Shown: one piece after another, positions 22,233-32,825 of the stretch
How positions within the stretch are numbered: the stretch's first letter is position 1
Layout of the letters: each line of letters opens with the position of its first letter
From: Sulfitobacter sp. EhC04
Lineage (GTDB): Bacteria > Pseudomonadota > Alphaproteobacteria > Rhodobacterales > Rhodobacteraceae
Assembly (NCBI RefSeq): GCF_001650875.1
Contig: NZ_LXYI01000011.1
Location: forward strand, 97,553-161,552
DNA: 64,000 nt
Direction: 5' to 3'
Notes under the pieces: model-generated
What the model was told of the DNA's origin: nothing
The model's database searches: none
The model's input: only the letters and a program-made list of their open reading frames with translations
Program-made: the position numbers and the translations under genes

Positions 22233-23801
22233 CTATTTCCTGACGGTCTTCAACTCCACCGAGGCCTGCAAGGACCCGGCAAGCGAATTCAGACGCGCCT
22301 CGGCCACCTCTCCAAACAGCGGCATCATGTCTTCGGTGATCCACAGTTGCAGCAGTTTTTTCTTGGGAAACCAACGCAGTTCGCCGCGATCTTCATCCTT
22401 GTTCATCCACAGCATTGCCCCGAACCGCATGGCCTTGCCCAAAATCTCGGCCTCTTTGCGTGCCCGTTCGTCGATCATCTCGTAAAGATCTTCAAAGCGC
22501 GTGTTCTCGCGCTTGTTGGAATAGCGGTGCAGCAGGGCAAGCCCCAGAAACACCCGTTCGGAATGCTTCAGCCCCCCCAGGTTGGCCCGTGTGGCATTGT
22601 CGAAACAAACCTCGGCCCGGTAATCGGGATGTGCGCGCCAACTGACGTCATGCAGCAGGCAGGCGGCCTTGACCAGTCGCGCGCGCTGCGGCGAACTGGA
22701 TTTGTACAGTGGCAGAATGAAGTTGTAGAGGGCCTTGCCGAAACCCGGCGTGCGCGCATCCTTTGCCTCGGCAAAGCGGCAGGCCTCGATCAGCGGGTCC
22801 CGGTCGCGCAGGCGTTGCGGCATCTGTTCGTAAAGCATCCCTTCGCGGATACCATAGCTGGAAATCGCGATGTCCTTGGGCTTGAAGGTCTTGACCAGTC
22901 GGCTCAGCACCTCTGCCGCATAGGGCACCAGCGCCATCCGGGTCGATGAAACGCCGGCCTCGGCGCGCAGGTCCTCCAGGTTCGATTGCTTGATGTATTT
23001 GACCGTGGCGCTGACCGCGCGGGGCGTCATGCGGTATTCGTGCAGCACATGCAGCGGATAGCCCCGGCGCACCATGTCGATGCGTGCGATGGCCCGCCAG
23101 GACCCGCCCACCAGGAACAGCCGGTCGCGCTGGGCACCCATACGCTCCTGCAACGCCTGCATTACCTCCTTGATCTGGGCATTCCGCGCCTTTGCACCGC
23201 CCTTGATGTCGCGCAGTTTCAGCGGCCCCAGTTGCGAGGAGACCCGCCGCCCCACGCGGCCCCCTGAAATCTCGGCCAGTTCCATGGAGGATCCACCGAT
23301 GTCGCAGACAAGGCCATAGGCACCGGGCCAGCCCAGCAGAACGCCCTGGGCGGACAGCCGCGCTTCTTCCTCACCGTCGATAACCCAGATGCGCAGGCCG
23401 GTTTCGCGCAGGACCTCATCGCAGAATGCCGCGCCGTCACTGGCGTCGCGCACCGCCGCCGTTGCCACAACCGTCAATTCGCGCAGGCCCATGCTGTCTG
23501 CCAGCTTGCGAAAACGGCGCATGGCCGACAGGGCGCGGACACGCCCCTGTGGCGACAGATGGCCGGTCTCTGCCATGCCCGCACCCAGGGCGCACATGAT
23601 CTTTTCGTTGTAGAAATACGCAGGCGAGCGCGCCGCGCCGTCAAAAACCACCAGCCGGACAGAGTTCGACCCCACATCGACGACACCCACGCGCGACAGC
23701 TTGCGCGCGCTGGGATCTTCAAACAGCGGTTTTGCGAAAAGGCCCAGATCAGCAACGCCGGTTTCCGGCACCGGCGTGTTGGTCTCCGTAAGGTTAGCCA
23801 T
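22233..23801 (-). CDS. ppx: Exopolyphosphatase/GppA phosphatase
   Basis: A 522-residue Ppx/GppA phosphatase that hydrolyses polyphosphate or pppGpp. The ASKHA phosphate loops are clear: RVGVVDVGSNSVRLVVFDG near residue 40, the second ATAAVRDASDG, and VCDIGGSSMELAEI. An extra C-terminal helical (HD-like) region extends to the end, with LHDVSWRAHPDYR. GGAGACC before the ATG at 23801 supports the start. It lies 107 bp after ppk1 in the same direction, a standard polyphosphate synthesis/degradation pair. Confidence 0.94.
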   Translation of the reverse strand: MANLTETNTPVPETGVADLGLFAKPLFEDPSARKLSRVGVVDVGSNSVRLVVFDGAARSPAYFYNEKIMCALGAGMAETGHLSPQGRVRALSAMRRFRKLADSMGLRELTVVATAAVRDASDGAAFCDEVLRETGLRIWVIDGEEEARLSAQGVLLGWPGAYGLVCDIGGSSMELAEISGGRVGRRVSSQLGPLKLRDIKGGAKARNAQIKEVMQALQERMGAQRDRLFLVGGSWRAIARIDMVRRGYPLHVLHEYRMTPRAVSATVKYIKQSNLEDLRAEAGVSSTRMALVPYAAEVLSRLVKTFKPKDIAISSYGIREGMLYEQMPQRLRDRDPLIEACRFAEAKDARTPGFGKALYNFILPLYKSSSPQRARLVKAACLLHDVSWRAHPDYRAEVCFDNATRANLGGLKHSERVFLGLALLHRYSNKRENTRFEDLYEMIDERARKEAEILGKAMRFGAMLWMNKDEDRGELRWFPKKKLLQLWITEDMMPLFGEVAEARLNSLAGSLQASVELKTVRK

Positions 23802-23908
23802 GAGGTCTCCTGGCGGTCGGCTCAACTGCCGGTAAGATGGGGCAGGCGGCCGCGGGGGTCAATGTCCGATCCCGGCGACCACCGGGCTGCGCGGCGCGGC
23901 ATTTACCG

Positions 23909-26083
23909 TCAGTCTTCCGTATGGGTCAGCTTCGGCACGTCCGAAGCCCCCGCCGATCCGCGCCCCGACAACGACGGATTCTCCATGAAGAACCGGTGGC
24001 AGTTAAAGCTGAACTGCCCTTCGACCAGCGGCGGCCGGGTAAACTTGCCATCCGGGGCCATGACCCAGCTTTGCGCCACATCGGCCAGATTCGCCGCCAT
24101 GATCTGGCTGGTGATCTGGGCCTTGACCGTCGGGTTCTCGATCTCCACCAGGGTTTCGACCCGGCGGATCAGGTTGCGCCCCATCCAGTCAGCAGAAGAG
24201 ATAAAGACCCGCGCCTTCTTGTGGGGCAGGCCGTAACCGTTGCCAAAACAGACGATGCGCGAATGCTCCAGGAACCTGCCCACGATGGATTTGACACGGA
24301 TGTTCTCCGACAATCCCTTGATGCCCGGGCGCAATCCACAGATGCCCCGGATCACCAGACTGATCTGCACCCCGGCCTGGCTGGCGGCATAGAGCGCGTC
24401 GATCACTTCCGCGTCGATGATGGAGTTCATCTTGGCCCAGATCGCCGCAGGCTTGCCCGCCTCGGCATGGGCCGCCTCTGCCGCGATCAGCTCCAGCAGG
24501 CGGGGCTTCAGCGTGGTGGGGGAAATCGCCAGATTGTCCAGCTTCTCCGGCTGCGCGTAGCCGGACAGGAAGTTGAACACTTTGGTGGCATCGCGCCCCA
24601 GTTTCTGGTCGCAGGTGAACAGCGACAGATCGGTGTAGATGCGCGCCGTGATCGGATGGTAATTGCCGGTGCCGTAATGGGTATAGGTCACCAGTTGGTT
24701 GCCCTCGCGCCGCACCACGGTGGAAATCTTGGCATGGGTCTTGAGGTCCAGGAAACCGTAAACCACATGCGCGCCCGCGCGTTCCAGCCGCCGGGACTGG
24801 CGGATGTTGGCGGCCTCGTCGAACCGCGCCTTGAGCTCGACCAGCGCGGTCACCGATTTGCCGTCCTCCGCCGCCTCGCAGAGCGCCTCGACAATCGGGC
24901 TGTCGCGCGAGGTCCGGTAGAGCGTCTGCTTGATCGCCACGACATTCGGATCGCGCGCCGCCTGGGACAGGAACCGCACCACCATGTCAAAGGTCTCATA
25001 GGGGTGGTGCAACAGCATGTCCTTCTGGCGGATCGCCTCGAACATGTCGCCGTCATGGTCGCTGACCCGTTCCGGCACGCGCGGGGTAAAGGAGGGCCAC
25101 AGCAGGTCGGGCCTTGCGTCGGTGACCAGCTTGCTCAGGTCATCGACCCCGATCATGCCGTCGATCTCGATCACGTCGCGCTCGTGCACGCCAAGCTCTG
25201 CCATCACCACGGCTTTCAGCTTTTCCGGCGCGCCCGCCGAATGCGTCAGGCGGACAACCTCCCCCCGGCGGCGGCGTTTCAGCGCCACCTCGAATTCGCG
25301 CACCAGGTCTTCGGCCTCGTCCTCGACCTCCAGGTCGCTGTCGCGCAGCACCCTGAACTCAAAGTGGCTTTTCAACTTGTAGCCCGGAAACAGGTCCGGG
25401 ATCTTGAGCACCAGAAGGTCCTCAAGCGGCAGGTAACGCAGCGTGCCCTCGGGGGCGGGCAGCGGCACGAAACGGTCGATCTGCGCCGGGATCGGCAGCA
25501 GCGCCTGCAGCGGGCGCTTGTCGCGGGTCCGTTCCAGTTGCAGCGCGAGGGCGTAGCCGGTGTTGGGGATGAAGGGAAACGGGTGCGCGGGGTCGATGGC
25601 CAGTGGCGACAGCACCGCAAAGACCTGCGTCAGGAACATCTCCTTGAGGTATTCGTGATCGGCTTCGGTCAGGTCCGATTGATGTTCCAGAAAGATGTTC
25701 TGCGCGTCCATTTCCGCCATCAGGTCAACCAGCACCCGTTGCTGGTTCATCATCAGGTTGCGCGCGTCCTCGTTGATCAGGACCAGTTGTTCCGCCGGGG
25801 ACAGGCCGTCGGCAGCAGGTGTGGTGTTGCCCGCCTGGGCCAGCTCGCGCAGGCCCGCCACGCGCACGGTATAGAATTCATCAAGGTTGCCCGCCGAGAT
25901 CGACAGGAACCGCAGCCGTTCCAGCAGCGGCACACGGGGGTTTTCGGCCTCTTCCAGCACACGCCAGTTGAACCCCAGCCAGCTGAGTTCGCGATTGAAA
26001 AAGCGGCCCGGCCCCGTGGTGTCGAGGTCGGGCAGTTCGATGGCGGGCGGAAACGGCCCTTCTAGGAAATCTGCGTGAGTCAT
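23909..26083 (-). CDS. ppk1: Polyphosphate kinase 1
   Basis: The 724-residue enzyme makes polyphosphate from ATP. The N-terminal domain begins after [20 protein letters not shown], the standard Ppk1 signature near residue 28. The phospholipase-D-like catalytic core has [20 protein letters not shown], whose His is autophosphorylated in the family, and a later [18 protein letters not shown] with the second conserved His. Length and motifs are complete. The gene stands between the DnaA-like gene and ppx in one minus-strand set. Confidence 0.97.
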   Translation of the reverse strand: MTHADFLEGPFPPAIELPDLDTTGPGRFFNRELSWLGFNWRVLEEAENPRVPLLERLRFLSISAGNLDEFYTVRVAGLRELAQAGNTTPAADGLSPAEQLVLINEDARNLMMNQQRVLVDLMAEMDAQNIFLEHQSDLTEADHEYLKEMFLTQVFAVLSPLAIDPAHPFPFIPNTGYALALQLERTRDKRPLQALLPIPAQIDRFVPLPAPEGTLRYLPLEDLLVLKIPDLFPGYKLKSHFEFRVLRDSDLEVEDEAEDLVREFEVALKRRRRGEVVRLTHSAGAPEKLKAVVMAELGVHERDVIEIDGMIGVDDLSKLVTDARPDLLWPSFTPRVPERVSDHDGDMFEAIRQKDMLLHHPYETFDMVVRFLSQAARDPNVVAIKQTLYRTSRDSPIVEALCEAAEDGKSVTALVELKARFDEAANIRQSRRLERAGAHVVYGFLDLKTHAKISTVVRREGNQLVTYTHYGTGNYHPITARIYTDLSLFTCDQKLGRDATKVFNFLSGYAQPEKLDNLAISPTTLKPRLLELIAAEAAHAEAGKPAAIWAKMNSIIDAEVIDALYAASQAGVQISLVIRGICGLRPGIKGLSENIRVKSIVGRFLEHSRIVCFGNGYGLPHKKARVFISSADWMGRNLIRRVETLVEIENPTVKAQITSQIMAANLADVAQSWVMAPDGKFTRPPLVEGQFSFNCHRFFMENPSLSGRGSAGASDVPKLTHTED

Positions 26084-26134
26084 GGCGGCCTTATGGCGCT
26101 GATGTGTAACGATGTTGCGACAATGCAGGCAGTA

Positions 26135-26815
26135 TCAGCCCGCTGCGGGGGGCTTGTCCAGCACCTGCGCCGCCAACTGCCGGGTCAGCGGGCGTTTTTG
26201 CGCCAGACTGGCGGCATCGAGGCGTTGCACCAGGTCGATTGCAGCGGCAAAGGACCGGTCCATGCGGGACAACAGGTACGGTATCAGGTCGGGCTTGGGG
26301 GTCAACTGCCGGTCGGCCAGCAATTTGACCAGAAGCGCGGTCAGCAGCATGTCGTCTGGCGGCTCCAGCGCCACCGCCGTGGCACCGCGCATCCGGCTGA
26401 TCAGGTCCGGCAGGGTCAGCCCCCATTGTGCCACGGGGGGCGCGCCGGTCAGCAACAGGGTATGCCCCTCTGCCAGGATCAGGTTGTGCAGGTGGAAAAG
26501 CGCAGTCTGCGCCGCGTCGTTCCCGGCGATCTCCGGCACATCCTCAACGGCAAGGGGGCCCGTGGCCAGCGCGGGCACTTCGACATCCACAAGGCGGCGC
26601 GCCGCGACGATCCGGGCCTGCGACCGCTCGGCCCAGACATGGGCCAGGTGGGTCTTGCCCGCCCCTTCGGGGCCGGTCAGCGCCAGTTTGCCGCCGGGCC
26701 AGTCGGGCCAGTGGTCGATCATCGACAGGGCCATGGCGTTGGAAGGTGCCGCGAAAAACGCGTCACGCCCCAGTGCGGTGCGGCTGGGCAGGTCGAATCC
26801 CAATTGTCGGGCCAT
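26135..26815 (-). CDS. hdaA: DnaA/Hda-like replication regulatory protein
   Basis: A 226-residue AAA+ protein that resembles domain III of DnaA without its DNA-binding domain IV, as in Hda/HdaA. It has a Walker A GPEGAGKTHLAHVW near residues 48-61 and a Walker B-like LAVEDVPE. In Caulobacter, HdaA helps inactivate DnaA after initiation with the sliding clamp. The same role is inferred. The N-terminal MARQLGFDLP contains a short clamp-binding-like QLGFDLP sequence. It starts 1 base after the permease stop. Confidence 0.88.
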   Translation of the reverse strand: MARQLGFDLPSRTALGRDAFFAAPSNAMALSMIDHWPDWPGGKLALTGPEGAGKTHLAHVWAERSQARIVAARRLVDVEVPALATGPLAVEDVPEIAGNDAAQTALFHLHNLILAEGHTLLLTGAPPVAQWGLTLPDLISRMRGATAVALEPPDDMLLTALLVKLLADRQLTPKPDLIPYLLSRMDRSFAAAIDLVQRLDAASLAQKRPLTRQLAAQVLDKPPAAG

Positions 26816-26816
26816 G

Positions 26817-27887
26817 TCAGTCGTCCAACGTCGTTGGACCGGTGCCGAGATAAAGCAGGCTGTGCTTGTAGCGGTCGGTGGCAAAGCGCGCCAGTACCCC
26901 CAGTGCGGCTGCCAGCGGCACGGCGATCAGCATCCCGACAAAGCCGAACAAGGTGCCAAAGACCGACAGCGCCAGCAGCAGCCAGACCGGATGCAGCCCC
27001 ACGGAATTGCCCACCAGCTTGGGTGTCAGCACATTGCCCTCGATCACCTGACCGATGGCAAAGATGCCCGCAACCAGGCCAATCGACAGCCAGTCGCCCC
27101 AGAACTGGAACAGCGCCAACCCAATGGCCAGCGCACCGCCCAAGAGCGCCCCGAGATAGGGGATAAAGGTGACCAGACCGGCGATGAAGCCCACGACCAG
27201 CCCGAATTGCAGCCCCACCACCATCAGCGCAATCGCGTAATAGGTGCCAAGGATCAGACAGACAGTGCCCATGCCCCGGATGAAAGACGCAAGTGTTTTG
27301 TCCACGTCACGCGCCAACTGCCGGATCACCGGCGCATGGTCGCGCGGCAGCAGCCGGTCGATGGCGGCGACCATGCGGTCCCAGTCCAGCAGCAGATAGA
27401 CCGACACCACCGGCACGATCACAAACAGCAGGATCACGTTGAGAATGGAGGCGAAGGAGGCCAGCGCTGTCTCCAGCAATTGACCGCCGCGTTCCTGAAT
27501 GGTCGCCCCGATCGAGGTCAGAGAGTTGCGCAGGGTCGAATCCTCGTCCAGCAGGGCGGGGAAGCGCGTGGTCATGAAATCGGTGAAATCCTGCGTCAGC
27601 CTGGGCGCGGTTTCGATCAGCGATGCGGTCTGATTGACCAGGGTCGGGACCACCAGCAGCGCCATCACCCCAAAGATCAGGATCGCAACAAAGGTGATCA
27701 CCGTCGTGGACAGTGCCCGGCTCAGCCCCATCCGCTCCAGCCGGTCAGCGACAGGGTCGAGGAAATAGGCGATGGCCCCGCCCAGCAGGAAAGGCACCAG
27801 CACCTGACCCAGGAACCACAGGGCCACCATGAAGACCACGGCCGCAATGCCCCAGTATTTCAGTTGATCTCGGATCGGAAGGGCCAT
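26817..27887 (-). CDS. AI-2E/PerM-family transporter
   Basis: A 356-residue polytopic inner-membrane protein with about 7-8 membrane segments. The family pattern is present: LGQVLVPFLLGGAIAYFLDPVAD near the N-terminus, FIRGMGTVCLILGTYYAIAL and LVTFIPYLGALLGGALA in the second half, and a terminal NVLTPKLVGNSVGLHPVWL. Members export autoinducer-2, ions or unknown compounds, so no substrate is assigned. It opens the minus-strand hdaA-ppk1-ppx group. Confidence 0.9.
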   Translation of the reverse strand: MALPIRDQLKYWGIAAVVFMVALWFLGQVLVPFLLGGAIAYFLDPVADRLERMGLSRALSTTVITFVAILIFGVMALLVVPTLVNQTASLIETAPRLTQDFTDFMTTRFPALLDEDSTLRNSLTSIGATIQERGGQLLETALASFASILNVILLFVIVPVVSVYLLLDWDRMVAAIDRLLPRDHAPVIRQLARDVDKTLASFIRGMGTVCLILGTYYAIALMVVGLQFGLVVGFIAGLVTFIPYLGALLGGALAIGLALFQFWGDWLSIGLVAGIFAIGQVIEGNVLTPKLVGNSVGLHPVWLLLALSVFGTLFGFVGMLIAVPLAAALGVLARFATDRYKHSLLYLGTGPTTLDD

Positions 27888-27949
27888 GGGGTTCTCCGCA
27901 AAGGACAGCCTATCACTTCGCCCATGCAGGCCGGTATTTCAAGGGTCGC

Positions 27950-27970
27950 GCGCCGGACGGGCGCTTTTTT
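27950..27970 (+). terminator. Orphan intrinsic terminator-like hairpin
   Basis: GCGCC (27950-27954) pairs with GGCGC (27960-27964) around GGACG, followed by six T. It points along the plus strand in a divergent region where no plus-strand gene lies upstream. It may be a chance hairpin or the end of a short unannotated RNA. Confidence 0.35.
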
Positions 27971-28089
27971 GATCAGGGCGCGCGGCAGGAAACACGCCCA
28001 CATGCAGCACCGCGCGCGGGGTGTTGAGCCGCCCCCGCGCCGGGCATAGGGTTGGCCCGACAGATTGGTACAGACCGGCAGGAGGCCCC

Positions 28090-29325
28090 ATGCGGAGCGA
28101 ATTCGACAAGGAACTGGAACAGCGGCTGGTCCGCTATGCGGCCATCGACAGCCAGAGCGATGCAGGCTCGCCGAGCCAGCCCAGCACCGCGATCCAGCTG
28201 GACATGTCGCGCCTGCTGGTGACGGAATTGCAGCAGATCGGCGCGCAGGACGTCACCCTGACCGATTATGGCGTGGTGCTGGCGACAGTGCCGGGGACGG
28301 CCCCCGGCCCGACAATGGGCTGGTGCGCCCATGTGGACACCGCCCCGCAGTTCAATGCCGCCGGGGTGAAACCGGTGGTCCATCGCGGCTACAACGGCGG
28401 CGACATCACCTTTGCCGATGCCCCTGATCTGAAGCTGAACCCGGCGGTCTCGCCGCATCTTGAGGGCAAACAGGGCGAGGACATCATCACCGCCTCCGGC
28501 ACCACCTTGCTGGGCGGGGATGACAAGGCGGGGGTGGCGATTGCCATGACCGCCGCAAGGTATCTGCTTGAAAATCCTGACATTCCGCATGGGCCGATCC
28601 GTCTGGCCTTTACCCCGGACGAGGAAATCGGGCGCGGGGTGGATGCCCGTCTGCCTGCCGATCTGGGCGCTGATTTCGCCTATACCTTTGACGGCGGCAA
28701 GCCGGGCGAGATCGAGTTCGAGACCTTTTCGGCGGATGGCGCGGTGGTAAAGGTGGTGGGCGTCTCGGCCCATCCCGGCTTTGCCAAGGACAAGATGGTC
28801 AATGCGCTGCATCTGGTGGCGCGGATCATCCAGTGCTTGCCGCAGGTGCGCATGACCCCTGACACAACCGAAGGCGCGGAGGGTTTTATTCATGTCAGCG
28901 AGGTGACGGGCGGGTCATCGGAGGCGGAGATCACCCTGATCCTGCGTGATTTCGAACTGGAAGGTCTGGCGGAGAAGGGCGCGTTGCTGCGCCAGGTCTG
29001 CGAGGTGGTGGGCAAGGCTGAGCCGCGGGCGCGGATCACCTGCGAGATTTCCCCGCAATACCGCAACATGCGCTATTGGCTGGAAAAGGACAGGACTCCG
29101 GTGGATCTGGTGCGGGCAGCGGTGGCCGATGTGGGGCTGACGCCGGTTTCGGTGCCGATCCGGGGCGGCACCGACGGGTCGCGCCTGACCGAGATGGGCG
29201 TGCCCTGTCCGAATATCTTTACCGGGATGCAGGAGATTCATGGCCCGCTGGAATGGATTTCGGTGCAGGACATGGCGCTGGCGACCGGGGTGGCGATCGC
29301 CCTGGCGCGGCGGGCCGTGTCCTGA
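28090..29325 (+). CDS. pepT: Peptidase T (tripeptidase)
   Basis: The 411-residue M20 metallopeptidase removes N-terminal residues from tripeptides. Metal ligands are visible: GWCAHVDTAPQ, with its His and Asp, near residue 80; LLGGDDKAGVAIAM near 140, with the bridging Asp; LAFTPDEEIGRGVD with catalytic Glu near 178; and the late IFTGMQEIHGPLEW His. GGAGGCCCC sits directly upstream of the ATG at 28090. Cytoplasmic, single gene, and followed by a short hairpin. Confidence 0.94.
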   Translation: MRSEFDKELEQRLVRYAAIDSQSDAGSPSQPSTAIQLDMSRLLVTELQQIGAQDVTLTDYGVVLATVPGTAPGPTMGWCAHVDTAPQFNAAGVKPVVHRGYNGGDITFADAPDLKLNPAVSPHLEGKQGEDIITASGTTLLGGDDKAGVAIAMTAARYLLENPDIPHGPIRLAFTPDEEIGRGVDARLPADLGADFAYTFDGGKPGEIEFETFSADGAVVKVVGVSAHPGFAKDKMVNALHLVARIIQCLPQVRMTPDTTEGAEGFIHVSEVTGGSSEAEITLILRDFELEGLAEKGALLRQVCEVVGKAEPRARITCEISPQYRNMRYWLEKDRTPVDLVRAAVADVGLTPVSVPIRGGTDGSRLTEMGVPCPNIFTGMQEIHGPLEWISVQDMALATGVAIALARRAVS

Positions 29326-29329
29326 AGGG

Positions 29330-29400
29330 GTGGGCCCATGGCCCACATGCGATATTATTGATTTGGCGCTGCCAAATCGGTTTGCGAGACGCTGTCTCGC
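29330..29400. repeat. Three successive 17-nt perfect hairpins before proS
   Basis: GTGGGCC-CAT-GGCCCAC (29330-29346), ATTTGGC-GCT-GCCAAAT (29361-29377) and GCGAGAC-GCT-GTCTCGC (29384-29400) each have a 7-bp perfect stem and 3-base loop. The first may terminate pepT. The string GGCGCTGCCAAATCGG at 29365-29380 recurs inverted at 55576-55591. A TATATT at 29408-29413 may be a -10 for proS. Confidence 0.7.
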
Positions 29401-29526
29401 GCTCTGGTATATTTTGGGAACAATGAAAGGGAAGGGGAACTGCGGGGCTGAGATGTGCATCGCGATTGCGGGCGGCGCGGACATGGCATAGTCAGACCGC
29501 AGCAATTGCCCAAAGAGGAGCCCGCC

Positions 29527-30867
29527 ATGCGTCTGAGCCGATATTTCCTGCCCGTGCTGAAAGAGACCCCCAGCGAGGCGCAGATCGTCAGCCACCGTCT
29601 GATGCTGCGGGCGGGGATGATCAAGCAGGCCAGCGCGGGGATCTATTCCTGGCTGCCGCTGGGGTTCAAGGTGCTCAAGCGGATCGAACAGATCGTGCAT
29701 GAGGAACAGCAGCGCGTGGGGCATATCCCGATGCTGATGCCGACGCTGCAATCGGCGGATCTGTGGAAGGAATCGGGCCGCTATGACGCCTATGGTCCCG
29801 AGATGCTGCGGATCCGCGACCGTCAGGACCGTGACATGCTTTATGGTCCCACCAATGAGGAGCTGATCACCGACATCTTCCGCTCCCATGTGGGCAGTTA
29901 CAAGGACCTGCCGCTGACGCTCTATCACATCCAGTGGAAATTCCGTGACGAGATCCGCCCGCGTTTCGGCGTGATGCGGGGGCGCGAGTTTTTGATGAAG
30001 GATGGCTATAATTTCGATCTGACCAAGGAAGACGCGCTGCATGCCTATAACCGCCATCTGGTGAGCTATCTGCGCACCTATGAGCGGATGGGGTTGCAGG
30101 CGATTCCGATGCGCGCCGATTCCGGCCCGATCGGGGGTGATGACACCCATGAGTTCCTGGTGCTGGCGGAAACCGGCGAATCGGAGGTTTTCTATGACAG
30201 CCAGATCACCGATCTGAAGTTTGGCGACCGCGAGATCGACCATGACGATCATGCCGCCTGTGCCGCCGTGCTGGAGGAGTTCACCTCGCGCTATGCGCGC
30301 ACGGACGAGACCCATGACGAGGCGATCTTCAGCCAGGTGCCCGAAGACCGCCGCCGGACCGCGCGCGGGATCGAGGTGGGGCAGATCTTCTATTTCGGGA
30401 CCAAGTATTCAGAACCGATGGGGGCCACCGTGCAGGGCCCCGATGGCAAGCCGGTGCCGGTCCATATGGGCAGCCATGGCATCGGGGTCAGCCGCCTGCT
30501 GGGCGCGATCATCGAGGCCAGCCATGACGATCGCGGCATCATCTGGCCCGAGGGGGTGACACCTTTCCATGCCGGGATCGTGAACCTCAAGCAGGGCGAT
30601 GCCGAAGCTGACGCGGCCTGCGAGGCGCTTTATGACGCGCTCAAGGCGTTGGGGCTGGACCCGCTTTATGACGATACCAAGGGCGGGGCGGGGGCCAAGT
30701 TTGCCACCATGGACCTGATCGGTCTGCCCTGGCGCATCACCGTGGGGCCACGCGGCCTCAAGAACGGGGTGGTGGAACTGACCTCACGCCGGACCGGCGA
30801 GAGCGAGGAAATGCCGCCGGAACAGGCTGTTGAACGGATTGCGCAGGTTTACGCCGGTATCCTCTGA
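29527..30867 (+). CDS. proS: Prolyl-tRNA synthetase (short alphaproteobacterial type)
   Basis: A class II aminoacyl-tRNA synthetase charging tRNA-Pro. The 446-residue chain has motif 1 around [22 protein letters not shown], motif 2 at [21 protein letters not shown], and motif 3 with [15 protein letters not shown], followed by the anticodon-binding C-terminal domain. It lacks the long inserted editing domain of the E. coli enzyme, which is normal in alphaproteobacteria. AAAGAGGAG precedes the ATG at 29527. It leads a set with DUF2937, lolC/E and lolD. Confidence 0.97.
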   Translation: MRLSRYFLPVLKETPSEAQIVSHRLMLRAGMIKQASAGIYSWLPLGFKVLKRIEQIVHEEQQRVGHIPMLMPTLQSADLWKESGRYDAYGPEMLRIRDRQDRDMLYGPTNEELITDIFRSHVGSYKDLPLTLYHIQWKFRDEIRPRFGVMRGREFLMKDGYNFDLTKEDALHAYNRHLVSYLRTYERMGLQAIPMRADSGPIGGDDTHEFLVLAETGESEVFYDSQITDLKFGDREIDHDDHAACAAVLEEFTSRYARTDETHDEAIFSQVPEDRRRTARGIEVGQIFYFGTKYSEPMGATVQGPDGKPVPVHMGSHGIGVSRLLGAIIEASHDDRGIIWPEGVTPFHAGIVNLKQGDAEADAACEALYDALKALGLDPLYDDTKGGAGAKFATMDLIGLPWRITVGPRGLKNGVVELTSRRTGESEEMPPEQAVERIAQVYAGIL

Positions 30868-30993
30868 GGGTTGGACGCAGGATGGGCCGGGATGTAGGGT
30901 TGCTCGAAAAAAGGGAGCAGGCCAGATGGTCGTCGGTGTCAGAATGACGGGCATGGTGCAGCACTGCCCGGTGCCTGCCGTGCCGGTTTTGCC

Positions 30994-31488
30994 ATGATCC
31001 TGCGGGCGTTGACGCTTGCGGGCGGGCTTGCGGGGGCGGCGGTCACCTCGCAATTCCCCGAGTTTTCCCAGCAATACACCCAGCGACTGGGGGGTGCGGT
31101 GGATGCGCTTGCCGAAGTGGTTGCGGATTTCGACGCATCCGCGACTGCCGTCGGTCTGTCCCGCGATGCGGCGCTGGCGCAGATGCAGGGCACCGAATTT
31201 CTGGAACGCAGGCGCGCGGATATGACGGCGACCTTCCTGCGCTACGAGCGGCTGCGTGCGGATCTGGCGGAGGTCGAGGGGCAGGGGCCGTTCATGCGGG
31301 CCTATCATGCGGCCCGGCTGACCGATGGCCAGATCGCGCGGGCGGCCTGGACGGCCTATCAACCGGCGGTGCCGATCAATTTCGCGGGCCTCAGCTTTGC
31401 CTTTGTCGGCTTTCTGCTGGGCACGGCCGCGCTGGGGGGTGTGCTGCGGCTGCTCGCCTGGCCGTTTCGCCGCAGAAAGGGCGCTTGA
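30994..31488 (+). CDS. DUF2937-family membrane protein
   Basis: A 164-residue protein with an N-terminal hydrophobic segment, a helical periplasmic-like middle (about residues 25-115, with FPEFSQQYTQRLGGAVDALAEV at its start) and a C-terminal membrane segment ending in the basic RRRKGA. The order and the PEFxQQYxQRLGGxxDEL-type opening are characteristic of DUF2937. Function unknown. It sits between proS and lolC/E, as in many relatives. Confidence 0.82.
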   Translation: MILRALTLAGGLAGAAVTSQFPEFSQQYTQRLGGAVDALAEVVADFDASATAVGLSRDAALAQMQGTEFLERRRADMTATFLRYERLRADLAEVEGQGPFMRAYHAARLTDGQIARAAWTAYQPAVPINFAGLSFAFVGFLLGTAALGGVLRLLAWPFRRRKGA

Positions 31489-31535
31489 CGCTGCGGGTCC
31501 GAAAGCCCAGTTTGCGCCAAATCTCAGGAGCCCCC

Positions 31536-32825
31536 ATGGCGCAGAACCGCACCGCCCCCTTTGCCCCTTTCGAATGGATGATCGCCTGGCGTTACCTGCG
31601 GGCGCGCCGCGCCGAAGGGGGTGTCAGCGTGATGACCTGGATCAGCCTGATCGGCATCACCCTGGCGGTCTTTGCCCTGATCGCCACGCTCTCCGTACGC
31701 TCCGGGTTTCGGGCGGAGTTCGTGGATACGATCCTGGGCGCGAATGCCCATGTGACGATCTATCAACTGGGCGAAGTGGCCGAGAACGGGCAGATCGACC
31801 GATCCATTTCCGATTACACCGAAATGGCCGCAGCCGTGGCACAGGTGCCCGGCGTGACCCGCGCCGCGCCGCTGGTGCGCCAGCAGGTGATGGCCAACAA
31901 GGGCCAGTCCAACGCGGGCGTCGAAGTCTTTGGCATCGCGGCAGAGGATCTCAGGACAATCCCGCGCATCGCCCATTCGGAAAATGCGACCGGCGACATC
32001 AATCGTTTCGACGAGGGCATCGCCATCGGCGTCGGCGTGGCCCGCACGCTGGGGGTGAATGTGGGTGACAGGATCAAGCTGATCTCGCCCAACGGGGTCA
32101 AGACGGCCTTTGGCACCAGTCCCCGCGTCAACGCCTATGAGGTTGTCTATATCTTCGAAGCGGGGCGCTACGACATCGACCGCACCCGTGCTTACCTGCC
32201 TTTGGCAGAGGCGCAATCTTTCTTTAATCGGGAGGGGTTGGCGGACGAACTTGAAGTGATGGTTGAAGAGCCGGAGGATGTTGACCGGCTGACCATCCCG
32301 CTGTTGCAGGCGGCCGGCGACCGCGCCCAGGTCTGGACCTGGCGCGATGCCTCGGGCTCTTTCCTCAATGCGCTGGACATTGAGGACCGGGTGATGTTCG
32401 TGATCCTGTCTGTGCTGGTGCTGATTGCCGCGATGAACATTGTCTCCGGCCTGATCATGCTGGTCAAGAACAAGGGCCGGGACATTGGCATCCTGCGCAC
32501 CATGGGCCTGACCGAAGGGTCGGTGCTGCGGGTGTTCTTTATCTGCGGCGCCTTCACCGGGATCATCGGCACGGTGATGGGGGTGATCCTGGGATGTCTC
32601 TTTGCGCTTTATGTGGATCAGATATTCGCGGTGGTGAACTATCTGTCCGGCGGCACCGCCTGGGATGCGTCGATCCGGGGGATCTATTTCCTGCCGGCCA
32701 AGTTGCAGATGGGGGATGTGCTGTCTGCCGTGGGGCTGTCGCTGGGCCTGTCCTTTGTCGTCACGATCTTTCCCGCACGCCGCGCCGCGCGGATGAACCC
32801 GGTTGAGGCTCTGCGCTATGAATAA
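31536..32825 (+). CDS. lolC: Lipoprotein-releasing ABC transporter permease (LolC/E type)
   Basis: A 429-residue inner-membrane protein of the LolCDE complex, which extracts outer-membrane lipoproteins for LolA. It has one N-terminal segment following [20 protein letters not shown], a large periplasmic domain (about 50-280) and three C-terminal segments around [19 protein letters not shown]. Only one LolC/E gene is present, so a homodimeric LolF-type permease is likely, as in other alphaproteobacteria. CAGGAG precedes the ATG at 31536. The stop overlaps lolD by 8 bp. Confidence 0.94.
   Translation: MAQNRTAPFAPFEWMIAWRYLRARRAEGGVSVMTWISLIGITLAVFALIATLSVRSGFRAEFVDTILGANAHVTIYQLGEVAENGQIDRSISDYTEMAAAVAQVPGVTRAAPLVRQQVMANKGQSNAGVEVFGIAAEDLRTIPRIAHSENATGDINRFDEGIAIGVGVARTLGVNVGDRIKLISPNGVKTAFGTSPRVNAYEVVYIFEAGRYDIDRTRAYLPLAEAQSFFNREGLADELEVMVEEPEDVDRLTIPLLQAAGDRAQVWTWRDASGSFLNALDIEDRVMFVILSVLVLIAAMNIVSGLIMLVKNKGRDIGILRTMGLTEGSVLRVFFICGAFTGIIGTVMGVILGCLFALYVDQIFAVVNYLSGGTAWDASIRGIYFLPAKLQMGDVLSAVGLSLGLSFVVTIFPARRAARMNPVEALRYE

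Noticed and set aside
26112..28049. Long plus-strand frame opposite hdaA and the AI-2E gene
   Set aside because: Composition is that of a reverse-strand shadow; no ribosome site or domain was found.
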